The position numbers and the translations under genes are program-made. Source: Streptomyces sp. TG1A-60 (GTDB lineage: Bacteria > Actinomycetota > Actinomycetes > Streptomycetales > Streptomycetaceae). From it: DNA of 64,000 bases. The notes under the pieces were generated by a model that worked only from the letters and a program-made list of their open reading frames with translations, was not told the origin of the DNA and did not search any database. The DNA is taken from positions 5,828,001 through 5,892,000 of the forward strand of contig NZ_CP147520.1 in the NCBI RefSeq assembly GCF_037201975.1, in the 5' to 3' direction. Of this stretch, positions 20,340-29,544 are shown in pieces (position 1 is the first letter of the stretch; the number at the start of each line of letters is the position of its first letter).

Positions 20340-21632
20340 ATGAAGCCTGGCAGCAAGTCGCAACGGGGCCGCCGCCGCAAGGCCCGCCCGCCGCGCCGCA
20401 CCACCCGCCCGCAGTTCCTCACCCTGGCCGCGCTGCTCGTGGTGGCCTCGCTGGTCGGCGGCTACATGGTCCTCAACCGTTCGGCCGACACCGCGCCGAC
20501 CGCCTCCTCGGCCGGCGGCGGGAACGACAAGGACTCCACCAAGGCCTCCACGGAGCCCGAGTGGGACGGCAAGACGAAGATCATCGGCGACGGCTCCACC
20601 TCGTACACCGGCCCGCAGAAGGGGCGGTTGAAGCCCGTACCGCTCAAGGAGGGCGAGAAGCCTCCGCAGTTCGTCGTCTTCTCCTGGGACGGCGCGCTGG
20701 CCGGCGACGACGAACTCTTCCAGCACTACCGGCAGATGGCCAAGCAGTACGACGCCCATATGACGTTCTTCCTCACCGGCATCTACCTGCTGCCCAAGGG
20801 CAAGCGGCACCTGTACGACCCGCCGCAGCACGACAAGGGCGCCGCCGCGATCAGCTACCCCACGGACGAACACGTCCGCACCACCCTGGAACAGCTCGGC
20901 AAGGCGTGGAAGGAGGGCAACGAGATCGGGACCCACTTCAACGGCCACTTCTGCGGCGAGAAGGGCGGCGGGGACTGGAGCGTCTCGGAGTGGAAGCAGG
21001 AGATCGAGGAGTTCAACTCCTTCGTCGAGAACTGGAAGACCCACACCGGCTACACCGACCTCGACCCGCTGCCCTTCGACATCAAGGCCGTCAAGGGCGG
21101 CCGGGCCCCCTGCCTGGAGGGCCAGGAGAACCTGATGAAGGCCTCCGAGGAGTTCGGCTACCGCTACGACGCCAGTTCCGCCGGCGACTTCCAGATATGG
21201 CCCATCAAGAAGAACGGCATCTGGGACTTCCCGCTGCAGATGCTCCCCTACGAGGGCGGCGACTACCAGGGCCTGTCGATGGACTTCAACTTCCTCTACA
21301 ACCAGTCCGACGGCTCCACCGAGGGCGACCCCGCCATGTACCCGACCTGGCAGCAGGAGACCATCGACTCCTACATGGCGGGCTTCAACCGCGTGTACTA
21401 CGGCAGCCGGGCGCCCCTGTTCATCGGCAACCACTTCGAGCAGTGGAACGGCGGTATCTACATGAACGCCGTCGACGAGACCATCAGGACCGTCTGTGTG
21501 AAGAAGGACGTGAAGTGCGTGTCCTTCGACGAACTGGCCGACTGGATGGACGTCCAGAAGCCGGAGACCCTCGCCAATCTGCGCGCTCTGGACCCCGCCC
21601 AGTCGCCGGACTGGTCGACGGTCGTGAAGTAG
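20340..21632 (+). CDS. Membrane-anchored CE4-like polysaccharide deacetylase
   Basis: This 430-residue protein has an Arg/Lys-rich N-terminus and a signal-anchor (about 26-45), then a Ser/Thr/Gly-rich linker. The catalytic part resembles NodB/CE4 enzymes: FSWDGALAGDDE at motif 1 keeps only the second Asp of the usual TFDDG, MTFFLTGIYLL follows, and motif 2 is GTHFNGHFCG, an H-x3-H metal pair. The late motif GNHFEQWNGG may supply the last His. It would remove acetyl groups from a wall glycan outside the membrane. It begins 47 bases after the class A PBP gene and is probably co-transcribed. Confidence 0.8.
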   Translation: MKPGSKSQRGRRRKARPPRRTTRPQFLTLAALLVVASLVGGYMVLNRSADTAPTASSAGGGNDKDSTKASTEPEWDGKTKIIGDGSTSYTGPQKGRLKPVPLKEGEKPPQFVVFSWDGALAGDDELFQHYRQMAKQYDAHMTFFLTGIYLLPKGKRHLYDPPQHDKGAAAISYPTDEHVRTTLEQLGKAWKEGNEIGTHFNGHFCGEKGGGDWSVSEWKQEIEEFNSFVENWKTHTGYTDLDPLPFDIKAVKGGRAPCLEGQENLMKASEEFGYRYDASSAGDFQIWPIKKNGIWDFPLQMLPYEGGDYQGLSMDFNFLYNQSDGSTEGDPAMYPTWQQETIDSYMAGFNRVYYGSRAPLFIGNHFEQWNGGIYMNAVDETIRTVCVKKDVKCVSFDELADWMDVQKPETLANLRALDPAQSPDWSTVVK

Positions 21633-21737
21633 CCGCACAGTTGCCCACTTGTTATTCCCCCCGGCCTCACTCCGGTTGAGGAGGTCATGTAAAGATTCGC
21701 TCCCGGGGACGACCAACCCGGGGCAAGGAGAAAACCA

Positions 21738-22865
21738 GTGAGATCAAGGATGTTGAGCCGCAGAGGCTCGACCGTCGCGACGGCCGCGCTGGCCGTCGCG
21801 CTGCTGCCGGTGACGGCAGCCCACGCGGCTCCCGCCGCGCCGGCCCCGGCCGACACCTTCGGCCGCGTCGCCGACGCCGTGCTCACCGCGCGCACCGCCG
21901 CCCTGCTCGACAACGGCAAGCCGGCCCGTGCGGCGCTGAAGTCGACGAACGGCGTCAAGCTGTCCGCCGCCCGGTCGAAGGCCGAGGGCACCGCCCTGAC
22001 CGCCCTGCGGGGCACCAAGTCCCGGCTGGCCGCCCTGGGCGAGGCCTACTCGGCCGCCGACACGGACGTCAAGGTGACGAGCACCAAGGTCAAGGGCAGG
22101 AAGGCCACGGTCAAGGTCACCGAGACCACGACGCTCACGTACAAGAAGATACGTGGCGACGAGCCGTCCACCACGGGCTTCAGCGCGCACCACGAGCTGA
22201 CCTTCGCACGGCAGGCGAACGGCGGTTGGCAGCTGACCGGCCTGCGCGCGACGGACGAGGGACCCGGACAGGTCAACACGCCCGTCACCACGACGGACGG
22301 GCCCCGGATGTCGCCGATGGCCATCATCAGCGCCCCCAAGGCCGCCACCACCCGGCCCGCACCCGCCAAGCCCAAGACCCTCACGGGCGGCGCCTACGAC
22401 TACAGGGCGATGGCCACGTACACCGAGAGGTACTGGAAGAACTACAACCCGGCGTACCGCAAGTACAACGCGGTCGGCGGCGACTGCACCAACTACCTCA
22501 GCCAGGGCCTCCTGGCGGGCGGCTGGAAGCAGATCTCCACGGTCACGCCCGAGGAGTACGACACCTGGTACTACGCGTCGAACGGCACGGCCGACGCCTG
22601 GATCGGGGTCAACGAGTGGTCCTGGTTCACCCAGACCGCCAAGCGGACCACCCCGCTCGCGAACGTCTACCAGATGGACATCGGCGACGTGCTGCAGATC
22701 GACTTCAACAGGGACGGGTCCAAGGACCACTCCATGATGACGACCTACCGCAGCTCCAGCGGCGTCCCGTACCTGACGTACCACGACGTGGACACCTACC
22801 GCCGTTCGATGGCGAGCATCATCGCGTCCTACCCGAACGCGAACTACTTCGCCTACCGCACCTGA
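21738..22865 (+). CDS. Secreted amidase-domain (Amidase_6) protein
   Basis: This 375-residue exported protein has a classical signal peptide ending AAHAA (about residue 31) and an Ala/Lys-rich helical middle region (40-210). The C-terminal Amidase_6 domain (about 220-375) reads YDYRAMATYTERYWKNYNPA, GGDCTNYLSQ (catalytic Cys), KDHSMMTTYR (catalytic His) and YPNANYFAYRT at the end. These papain-like domains occur in wall-lytic enzymes. GTG 21738 is preceded by AAGGAGA at about 10 bases. Substrate is not known; peptidoglycan stem peptide is a fair guess from neighbours. Confidence 0.88.
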   Translation: MRSRMLSRRGSTVATAALAVALLPVTAAHAAPAAPAPADTFGRVADAVLTARTAALLDNGKPARAALKSTNGVKLSAARSKAEGTALTALRGTKSRLAALGEAYSAADTDVKVTSTKVKGRKATVKVTETTTLTYKKIRGDEPSTTGFSAHHELTFARQANGGWQLTGLRATDEGPGQVNTPVTTTDGPRMSPMAIISAPKAATTRPAPAKPKTLTGGAYDYRAMATYTERYWKNYNPAYRKYNAVGGDCTNYLSQGLLAGGWKQISTVTPEEYDTWYYASNGTADAWIGVNEWSWFTQTAKRTTPLANVYQMDIGDVLQIDFNRDGSKDHSMMTTYRSSSGVPYLTYHDVDTYRRSMASIIASYPNANYFAYRT

Positions 22866-22996
22866 TCCCCAGGCCTCACCAGGGGCCTGCCGACGACCTT
22901 CCCGTCCGTCTCGGATTCTCCGTCCCGGTTCCGGGGAGGGCGTCGGCCCGCCTCGGCTTCCCCGTCCCCGCCCGCAACCCGGGGGCCGGGCCCATG

Positions 22997-24511
22997 TCAG
23001 GTACTGCCGCCCCCGCGCTCCTTGCGGATCCGCTCCACCACGCCCGCCACGGTCTGCCGTACGGCGTCGGTCTCCGTCAGGAAGTGCCAGTAGTCGGGGT
23101 GGCGCCCCTCCAGCGTGGCGATCGCCCGGTCCAGGCGGGCGACGGAGTCGTCCAGCGGACGGGCGTCCCGGGGGTCGGGCGTGTCGCGGCCGGCCATGGC
23201 CAGCCGCTGGGCGTCCCGGATCGCGAACCGGGTGCGGTCGATCTCCTGCCGGGGGTCCTTCTGCACGGCGTTCAGCTGTCGCAGCCGCTCGCCCGCCGCC
23301 GAGACCGCCTCGTCGGTGTCGTTCAGCAGCGCCCGCACGGTCGACAGCAGCGCGGTCGCGTCCGGCCAGCGCTGGGCGTCCCGCGCGGCCCGCGCCTCGC
23401 GCAGCTTCAGCTGGGCCTGCTCGACGTCCCGCGCGGCCTCGTCCGGCACCTGCTGGAGGTCCTGCCAGCAGGCCGCCACGAACCGCCGCCGCAGCTCGCT
23501 CAGCACCTGCGGCACCTGTCCCGCCCTGGTGCCCAGCGCCTCCGCGCGGGTCCGCAGCGACACCAGCCGGCGGTCGATCTCGGCGGCTCTCTCCGGCAGC
23601 CGCTCGGCCTCCGCCCGCACCGCCTCCGCCTCGCGCACGACGCGATCGGCCCGCTCCAGCGTCTCCCGTACGCCGTGCTGCCCCGCTCCCTGGTTGAGCT
23701 TGGTCAGCTCCGGCGCGAGGGCCGCGAGCCGGGCGGCGAGGTCGTCGGCCTTCAGCCGCGAACCGCGAACGGCGTCCAGGGCGTTGGAGGCGGCGAGCAG
23801 TGCCTGCCGGGCGCGCTCCACCGCCGGGACCAGCCGGGCCAGCTGGGTCTCGGCCTTGCCGAGCAGCGGCCCGAGACTTTGGGCGAATCGGTCCAGTTCC
23901 TGCTTGACCCGCCCCAGCTCGTCCTTGGCCGCCGTCAGCTCGGTCCGGGCCCGTGCGGCGGCGGAGGCATCCAGGTCGTCCCGGTCCAGGTCATGGGAGT
24001 CGACGGCGTTGATGTACTGGTGACTGACCTCGTCGATCCGCCGCCCCAGCGCCTCGAAACCGGAGACGGTCTGCCGGGCGGCGGGGGAGTCGTCCACCGC
24101 CGAGATCGTCTCTATCGAGATCCGCAGATCGCGCTGCGCGGTGTCCAGCTCGTAGAACGCCGCCGCCGCAGCGTCCTTCGCCTCCTGCGCCTCGGCCCGC
24201 TGACTCTCCGCCCGCCCCCCGAACCACCGCCGCGTGCCGCCCCCGGCGAAGGCGGCGGGCAGCGCGAGCGCGGCGAGGAGGGGGAGGGCGAGGAGGGTGA
24301 CGGTGTCCCGGCCCGCCGAGCGGCGGACGCGCCGCGAGCGGGCCGCACGGCTGCCGGCCGGTCGTGGTGCACGGCTGTGCCGTTCTGGTCGTGGTGCATG
24401 GCTGAGGGGATCTGGTCGTGGCGCACGGCTGTGGGGTTGGTGTGCGCTCGGCACCATCGGCGTGTACGGCTCTGCAGGTGTCGCCGTCACATCCCTCTCC
24501 CGTGCTGTCAT
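22997..24511 (-). CDS. Membrane-associated coiled-coil protein with 9-residue repeats
   Basis: This protein of about 504 residues is not one I recognise by family. Its N-terminus carries three 9-residue units related to QPHSRAPRP, DPLSHAPRP and ERHSRAPRP, then an Arg-rich segment and one hydrophobic helix (LLALPLLAALALPAAFAGG). The remainder, about 400 residues, is Glu/Arg/Leu/Ala-rich and predicted to form long coiled coils (for example AKDELGRVKQELDRFAQSLG). It ends with a Trp-containing PDYWHFLTETDAVRQTV stretch. The start could be ATG 24511 or 24538. It is downstream of, and possibly co-transcribed with, the DUF4097 lipoprotein (79-base gap). It may be a structural envelope protein. Confidence 0.75.
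   Translation of the reverse strand: MTARERDVTATPAEPYTPMVPSAHQPHSRAPRPDPLSHAPRPERHSRAPRPAGSRAARSRRVRRSAGRDTVTLLALPLLAALALPAAFAGGGTRRWFGGRAESQRAEAQEAKDAAAAAFYELDTAQRDLRISIETISAVDDSPAARQTVSGFEALGRRIDEVSHQYINAVDSHDLDRDDLDASAAARARTELTAAKDELGRVKQELDRFAQSLGPLLGKAETQLARLVPAVERARQALLAASNALDAVRGSRLKADDLAARLAALAPELTKLNQGAGQHGVRETLERADRVVREAEAVRAEAERLPERAAEIDRRLVSLRTRAEALGTRAGQVPQVLSELRRRFVAACWQDLQQVPDEAARDVEQAQLKLREARAARDAQRWPDATALLSTVRALLNDTDEAVSAAGERLRQLNAVQKDPRQEIDRTRFAIRDAQRLAMAGRDTPDPRDARPLDDSVARLDRAIATLEGRHPDYWHFLTETDAVRQTVAGVVERIRKERGGGST
24360..24440 (-). repeat. Three 27-base coding repeats
   Basis: Three tandem units, each beginning GGTCGTGG(T/C)GCA(C/T)GGCTG on the plus strand, encode the 9-residue HSRAPRP-type units at the N-terminus of the coiled-coil protein. 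Divergence between units is low, so copy number may vary between strains. Confidence 0.7.
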
Positions 24512-24589
24512 CCACCCTGGCCGCTGCCATTCTCCCACCGGTCGAAGACGAAAACACGGGCGATCGGTTCAGGGTTTCCCGCCGAGGGC

Positions 24590-25366
24590 TCAGCGCACGG
24601 TGACCGAGCCGTCCTCGGTGTGGGCGCTCACCACGTGGGAGCTGTCCTCGTCGCGGGGCACGGACACGTCCACGGAACCGTCGTCGCTCCCGGTCTCCAC
24701 CCGGTACGACGCGCCGCGCGGCAGCCCGACGCTGATCGAGCCGTCGTTGCTGCGGGACTCCACCAGGTCCGGTACGACGCCGAGTTCCAGCTTGACCGAG
24801 CCGTCCTTCGTGCTCGCCCGGACGCTCCGCGACCCGACACCGAGCGCGCGCACCGCACCGTCGTCGGTGTGCAGCTCCAGGGGCCCGGTGGAGTCGCTGA
24901 CGTGGACGGAACCATCGCCCGTCCGAATCCTCAGCGGCTCCGCGAAGCCCTTCGCGCTCACGCTCCCGTCCCCGTCCTCCACGGTGACGGTGACCCCGCG
25001 CGGCACCTCGATGCGGTGCTTGGCCGAGCAGTCGGCGACGATGCCGGAGCACTTCAGCCGCAGCTTCAGCCGGTCGTCCTTCATCTCCCAGGTCACCCGC
25101 GGGCTCCCGCCCACCATGACCCGTCCCTCGAACCACCGGGTCACCTCGACCTCGTCCACGTCCGCCGCGACCAGTTCGAGCGCGGAGTCGTCCGAGTCGA
25201 CCGTGAGCGTACGGCCCTCAAGGGCGAAGCTCCGGTGCTCGGGGTCCCGGTCCTCCCCGGCGTCCGCCCCGCACGCGGCCACCGACGCCATGAGCGCGAC
25301 GGCGAGACCGGCGACGGCCACCGCTCCTGTGCGTGACCTGCGAGCCGTGCGAGCCGTGCGTGCCAT
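24590..25366 (-). CDS. DUF4097 beta-repeat lipoprotein
   Basis: This 258-residue protein has a lipobox VAAC after a basic signal peptide (Cys at about residue 32), so it is likely lipid-anchored. The body is a right-handed beta-helix-like DUF4097 repeat: GDGSVSA, GDGSVHV, DDGAVRA, KDGSVKL, NDGSISV, DDGSVDV and EDGSVTV recur about every 20 residues. Two Cys (LKCSGIVADCS) could form a disulfide. The start is ATG 25366. Such proteins are often linked to envelope-stress regulators, but no such gene is adjacent. Function unknown. Confidence 0.88.
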   Translation of the reverse strand: MARTARTARRSRTGAVAVAGLAVALMASVAACGADAGEDRDPEHRSFALEGRTLTVDSDDSALELVAADVDEVEVTRWFEGRVMVGGSPRVTWEMKDDRLKLRLKCSGIVADCSAKHRIEVPRGVTVTVEDGDGSVSAKGFAEPLRIRTGDGSVHVSDSTGPLELHTDDGAVRALGVGSRSVRASTKDGSVKLELGVVPDLVESRSNDGSISVGLPRGASYRVETGSDDGSVDVSVPRDEDSSHVVSAHTEDGSVTVR

Positions 25367-25597
25367 GACGATCTCCCCCTGGGCCGGTCTTCCGTCGTCC
25401 CGGACTCTGCCGAGCCGTTCCGAGCCGTTCCGCGCTGTCCCGCGATGTACGTCGACCGTACGGAGCGGGCGCGTTCGGGGGATCCGGCCCGCTCCCGGAT
25501 CGGGGGTGGGGTTAGCCCCCGGACCGGCCCCGAGGGCGGGCCGGACACGGGTTTGCGGGGCACGCCCTCGGGCAATGTAGGCTGTCGGCTCGTACTC

Positions 25598-25669
<72 letters not shown>

Positions 25670-25676
25670 CTTTGAC

Positions 25677-25708
25677 GAAGACCCCGGCCGATCACGGCCG
25701 GGGTCTTC
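25677..25708. terminator. Perfect 14-bp terminator after tRNA-Val
   Basis: GAAGACCCCGGCCG (25677-25690), loop ATCA, and its exact complement 25695-25708. It lies eight bases after the tRNA and seven bases before the stop of the convergent 25715 gene, so it can serve both directions. Confidence 0.9.
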
Positions 25709-25714
25709 CGCGTC

Positions 25715-26041
25715 TCAGGACTCGCGCGCGTGTTTCAGCCGGGTCCGGGCGTCGACCTTCTCGTCGGTGGAGACCTCCGCCCAGAAGCGGTGGCAGCTCA
25801 CGAACACCGCCAGCTCGCGCTCGCGTTCGCGGAGCTTCTCCACCTCGGCCTGCTCGTCGGGTGTCCAGCCAGGGGAGGCGGGGCGCTCGACCTTGCGCCA
25901 GCCGTTGTCGTCGTGGAAACCGTCCAGGGGCTCCACCGACCAGGGCAGTCGCTTCAGCAGCGCCAGGAGTTCGGCCCGGACCTGATGCAGCTCCTCCTGA
26001 CCGGCGAGGAGGTCACTGGGGAAGTCGTAGGTCTTAGCCAC
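25715..26041 (-). CDS. Conserved actinobacterial hypothetical protein
   Basis: This 108-residue soluble protein begins MAKTYDFPSDLLAGQEELHQ. It is largely helical, with a Trp/Pro-containing middle (LPWSVEPLDGFHDDNGWRKVERP) and a Glu/Arg-rich second helix (EVEKLRERERELAVFVSCHRFW). No enzymatic motif is visible. Similar short proteins are common in Streptomyces next to tRNA-Val genes as I recall, but I assign no function. The start is ATG 26041, and the gene is convergent with the tRNA. Confidence 0.7.
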   Translation of the reverse strand: MAKTYDFPSDLLAGQEELHQVRAELLALLKRLPWSVEPLDGFHDDNGWRKVERPASPGWTPDEQAEVEKLRERERELAVFVSCHRFWAEVSTDEKVDARTRLKHARES

Positions 26042-26185
26042 ACGGCAATGCTACGCCTGTTCGATTTCGGGATGCGAGTTCCTTCTGTCACTTCGGCCAC
26101 AGCTTCATCCGAACGAGCGGATGAGTGAAGGGCCGCCTTGAGGACGGCTTCATGCCCCAAGGCCGGGCTTGGGTATCGTCGGTCC

Positions 26186-27112
26186 ATGACCCTCGACGAT
26201 CTCCGAGTCTTCGTCGCCGTGTGCCGGGCCGGGAGCCTCAGCGCGGTGGCCCGTGAGCTGGGCTGCACGCAGTCGGCGGTGAGCCAGCACGTGCGGCGGC
26301 TGGAGCGGGAGGTGGGCGTCGGGCTGGTGGAGCGGCAGGCCCGTGGGGTCGTGCCCACCCGGGCCGGGCGGGTGCTCCAGGAGGCGGCGGCCGAGGGGAT
26401 CAGCGGGCTCGACCTGGCGTTGCGGCGGCTGGCCGAGATGGTGCGTGGGGACGGCGGTGCCGTACGGATCGTCACCGGCGGCACGACCGTGCGGCACTTC
26501 ATGGCGCAGGGCATCGTCGACTTCCGGCGCTCGTACCCGGACGTGGGCCTGGAGTTCCAGACCGTACGGTCGAGCGCCGGGTGCTTCGAGGCGCTGGCCG
26601 ACCCCTCCCGCGACCTCGACCTGTCGTGGGTGACCCTCGGGCCCGCCGTCCGCGGCATCGAACAGCGGGCCGTGGCGGAGCTGCCCTGGGTGCTCGCCGT
26701 ACGCGCCGACGACGAACTCGCCGGCCGGGAACGGGTGGAGGGCCGGGAGCTGGACGGGATGCGGCTCATCGGGCTGCCGGAGAACTCCACCTCCTACGCC
26801 CATCTCGACGCCGCCTACCGTGCGTTGGGTGTCGCCGTCAGCCCGTCCGGCGCCGGTGTCGCCGACTGGGACACCGCGATCCTCCTCACCGAACTCGGCG
26901 TCGGCCACGCCGTCGTCCCCGCGCTCCCCGGCTGGACCGGCCCCGGCCACCCCGGGCTGCGTTTCGTCCCGGTCCCCGATCTGCCCCCGCTCACCGTCGG
27001 CTGGGCCGTGCGACGCTGGGAGGCCCTGTCGCCCCCGGCCCGCGCCTTCGCGGACACGGTGGCCCGGCATGCGGTGCGGGTGGGGGGCGGGGTGCGGGCG
27101 GTCGACGGGTGA
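26186..27112 (+). CDS. LysR family transcriptional regulator
   Basis: This 308-residue protein begins with a LysR winged HTH (residues 1-60: TLDDLRVFVAVCRAGSLSAV, then ELGCTQSAVSQHVRRLEREV). The C-terminal two-lobed LysR substrate-binding domain covers about 90-300 (VRIVTGGTTVRHFMAQGIVD, LPWVLAVRADDELAG). ATG 26186 is chosen because the HTH starts there; GGGTAT lies only 10 bases upstream, so the mRNA may be leaderless or nearly so. Its target is unclear: the neighbour downstream (PanE-like) is convergent, and the upstream neighbour is divergent and unrelated. Confidence 0.92.
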   Translation: MTLDDLRVFVAVCRAGSLSAVARELGCTQSAVSQHVRRLEREVGVGLVERQARGVVPTRAGRVLQEAAAEGISGLDLALRRLAEMVRGDGGAVRIVTGGTTVRHFMAQGIVDFRRSYPDVGLEFQTVRSSAGCFEALADPSRDLDLSWVTLGPAVRGIEQRAVAELPWVLAVRADDELAGRERVEGRELDGMRLIGLPENSTSYAHLDAAYRALGVAVSPSGAGVADWDTAILLTELGVGHAVVPALPGWTGPGHPGLRFVPVPDLPPLTVGWAVRRWEALSPPARAFADTVARHAVRVGGGVRAVDG

Positions 27113-27127
27113 ACGCCTCTCGGCCGG

Positions 27128-28036
27128 TCAGTGGCCCGCCGCCCGCAGTTGCTCCACCACCTTGGCCGCCACCGGCACCGGTACGCCGTGACGCCGCGCC
27201 GCGCGGAGCAACGCGCCGCCGATCGCGTCCAGTTCGACAGGGCGGCCGGCCTCGGCGTCACGCTGCATGGACGACCTGGTGGCGGGCCGGAAGGCGTCGT
27301 AGCGACGCAGGGCCTCGGCCGGGTCCATGGGGGCGCCGGAGGCCGCGCTGACCGCCGCGGTCTCCTCCACCAGGGCGGTCAACTCCGCGCGGTGGCGCGT
27401 GCGGATCTCGCCGAGGGGCAGGCCGTGGCGGGTGGTCAGCAGGGCGAACGGCGCCAGGAACGACATCTTCGCCCACAGCACCGCCGTCTCGTCCGCCAGG
27501 ACCCTGGTGCTCACACCGGACCATTCCAGGGCCCCGGCAAGGGAGTTGAGCCGCTCGCGCGGGACCGTGTCGCCGGTGAGGTCGACCTCCGCGAAGGGAC
27601 TGCCGTGTTCGATGACGCCCGGGGCGACGCGGGTCGACTCGACGCGGATGGTGGCCGGGGCGACGGGGGCGGCGTCGCCGTAGTGGGCGCGGAGAGCCGC
27701 CGGGTGTTCGACGCCGTTCAGGAACGGTACGACGAGGGTGCCGCCGTCCAGCGCCGTCGCCGGGAGCCGGTCCAGGGCCGCCGTCAGGGCCGTGTGCTTC
27801 ACCGCGATCAAAGCCGCGCCGACCGGTTCACGGAGTTCGGTCGCGGTCTCCACGCGGCTGGTGAACTCCCCGAAGAGGGGGCTCCTGACCGCGATCCCGT
27901 CCTTCTCCAGAACGCGTGCCGATTCCTCACCGGCCAGGCAGACCACGCGGTTCCCGGCGCGGGCCAGCAGCGCGGCGAGCAGGCCGCCCACGCCGCCCGG
28001 ACCCAGAACCGCCACCGTCCGCCGTTCGTCCGTCAT
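27128..28036 (-). CDS. Ketopantoate reductase family (PanE/ApbA) oxidoreductase
   Basis: This 302-residue protein begins with a Rossmann motif AVLGPGGVGGLLAALLARAG (NADP-binding). The central Lys of the family is in IAVKHTALTAAL, and the C-terminal helical domain has LWAKMSFLAPFALLT and SSMQRDAEAGRPVELDAIGG, the PanE signature with E-x-D. It could reduce 2-dehydropantoate to pantoate, but streptomycetes carry several paralogues and this may be a different 2-oxoacid reductase. ATG 28036 follows GAGGGAAATC. It ends 15 bases from the convergent LysR gene. Confidence 0.88.
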   Translation of the reverse strand: MTDERRTVAVLGPGGVGGLLAALLARAGNRVVCLAGEESARVLEKDGIAVRSPLFGEFTSRVETATELREPVGAALIAVKHTALTAALDRLPATALDGGTLVVPFLNGVEHPAALRAHYGDAAPVAPATIRVESTRVAPGVIEHGSPFAEVDLTGDTVPRERLNSLAGALEWSGVSTRVLADETAVLWAKMSFLAPFALLTTRHGLPLGEIRTRHRAELTALVEETAAVSAASGAPMDPAEALRRYDAFRPATRSSMQRDAEAGRPVELDAIGGALLRAARRHGVPVPVAAKVVEQLRAAGH

Positions 28037-28214
28037 GATTTCCCTCGTCTCTGTCGGTCGATCCGGCCTCGGTGATGATCACAAGGAGCCGAGAGCGTAG
28101 TCAATCCTCTGGATAACTCGCTGATGCCCAAGGATTAGCTTGGGTAGGGTGTGGCCTGGCCACCAGTCCGGTCCCGGGGTGTGGGTCGTACGGCGGACGC
28201 GCGAGACTGGTCCC

Positions 28215-28442
28215 ATGTGCCGCAGCATCAAGACCCTCCGACCGCCCGTCCTCCCCGAAGAGGCCACCGAGGACGACATCCGCGCCGCCGCCCTCCAGTA
28301 CGTCCGCAAGGTCTCCGGCTTCCGCGCCCCCGCCGCCCACAACCGCGAGGTCTTCGACCACGCGGTGGACGCGATCGCGACGGCCACGGCCGAACTGCTG
28401 GCCGGTCTGGAAGTACGGGGTGCCCCGCGCCGGGCGGGGTGA
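28215..28442 (+). CDS. DUF2277 family small protein
   Basis: This is a 75-residue protein beginning MCRSIKTLRPPVLPEEATED, the DUF2277 hallmark (MCRxIxxLr). A helical region follows (AALQYVRKVSGFRAPAAHNR) and ends ATAELLAGLEVRGAPRRAG. The conserved Cys2 is notable and may bind metal or be post-translationally relevant, but no role is established. ATG 28215 is the only sensible start. The 3' end is followed by a copy of the dispersed repeat. Confidence 0.88.
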   Translation: MCRSIKTLRPPVLPEEATEDDIRAAALQYVRKVSGFRAPAAHNREVFDHAVDAIATATAELLAGLEVRGAPRRAG

Positions 28443-28471
28443 GGGGGCGGCTGTTCGTGCGCGGGTGAGCG

Positions 28472-28512
28472 GGGGTTGCTCGCGCGGTTCCCCGAGCCCC
28501 TGAAGAGCGGGG
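28472..28512 (+). repeat. Dispersed intergenic repeat copy
   Basis: Copy containing TTGCTCGCGCGGTTCCCCGA followed by GCCCCTGA, in the convergent gap between the DUF2277 gene and the VTT membrane protein gene. Confidence 0.5.
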
Positions 28513-28556
28513 CCGCTGAAAGCAGTGGCAGCGCCTCGTGCTCTTCGTTCGGCCGG

Positions 28557-29159
28557 TCAGGCGGGGCGGCGCATGAAGTGCGCCGCCGCCGCGCCCGCTC
28601 CGAAGAGGGCGGCGAACGGGACCGCCGTGGCGAGCCAGGACGGGCCCAGCCACTGGGCGCCGAGGTAGCCCAGGGTGACGCTGTACGCGGCCCAGGTGAG
28701 GCCTGCGACGGCGGACCAGGGGAGGAAGTCGCGGGCACGGTGACGGGCGGCGCCGGCGCCGAGGGAGACGACGGAGCGGCCGGCGGGGGCGAAGCGGGCG
28801 ACGACGACCAGGAGGCCGCCGCCCCGGGCCAGCGCCGAGCCGAGACGTTCCTGCGCGTTCCGCAGCCGCCGGGAGCGGGCGATCGCGCGGTCGAGGCGCG
28901 CGCTGCCCCGCCAGGCTAGCCGGTACGCCACCAGATCACCGAGCACGGACGCGGTCGTCGCCGAGAGCAGCAGTACCAGGATGTCGGGGACCTCGCGGGA
29001 CATCGCCCCCGCCGCCGTCTCCGCCGCCGCGGCCGTGGCCACCGCGATGACCAGGACACCGCTCGGCAGGACCGGGAGGAACACGTCCAGCACGACGGAC
29101 GCGGCCACCAAGGCGTAGATCCATGGGCCGGCGGCCAGCCAACCCAGACTCTCAAGCAC
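28557..29159 (-). CDS. VTT/DedA-like membrane protein
   Basis: This 200-residue polytopic protein has four or five hydrophobic segments and DedA-like motifs in VLDVFLPVLPSGVLVIAVAT near residues 20-40 and ARFAPAGRSVVSLGAGAARH in the middle. It differs clearly from the DedA protein at 16706. Start: GTG 29159, seven bases after CAGGAGAG, is preferred to the in-frame ATG 29189, which lies before that site. It probably acts in lipid or membrane homeostasis. It is monocistronic. Confidence 0.8.
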   Translation of the reverse strand: MLESLGWLAAGPWIYALVAASVVLDVFLPVLPSGVLVIAVATAAAAETAAGAMSREVPDILVLLLSATTASVLGDLVAYRLAWRGSARLDRAIARSRRLRNAQERLGSALARGGGLLVVVARFAPAGRSVVSLGAGAARHRARDFLPWSAVAGLTWAAYSVTLGYLGAQWLGPSWLATAVPFAALFGAGAAAAHFMRRPA

Positions 29160-29544
29160 CGAGCACTCTCCTGTTTTCCCCGACGGCACGGTTGACCCGT
29201 GACAGCCGGAAAGCGTACGCCCCGAAGATGAGAGACGGCTGACAGGGGCTCATGTGTCCGTCACACCGTGTTCATCCCGTTGCCCGGCCGTCCGGCGACG
29301 GCGGGCGTCACCCGGCTGCCGTCCAGGAACGGCGTACCGCCCGGCGATGCCGTGCGCGTGGGATCGACGGGGGATCGGGGGAATCGATCGAGGAGTTGGC
29401 AGCGATGGTGCCGGGTATGGCCCTCGCCCTCACCACGGCCGTGTTCACGGCGACCGGGGCCGGGTCGTCCGAGGGTTCGGGTGGGCCGCCGGGGGCGGGT
29501 GACACCTCCGGCGACCTGGTCGTGCGAGCGGCGAGCGATCCGGG
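29160..29544. other. Intergenic region without a clear gene
   Basis: This 385-base stretch has possible short reading frames on both strands, one with a hydrophobic run MVPGMALALTTAVFTATGAG followed by Ser/Gly sequence (about 29405-29674). That frame runs antisense into doxX, has no ribosome-binding site, and is not supported. The left part must hold the promoter for the VTT gene. Confidence 0.3.
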
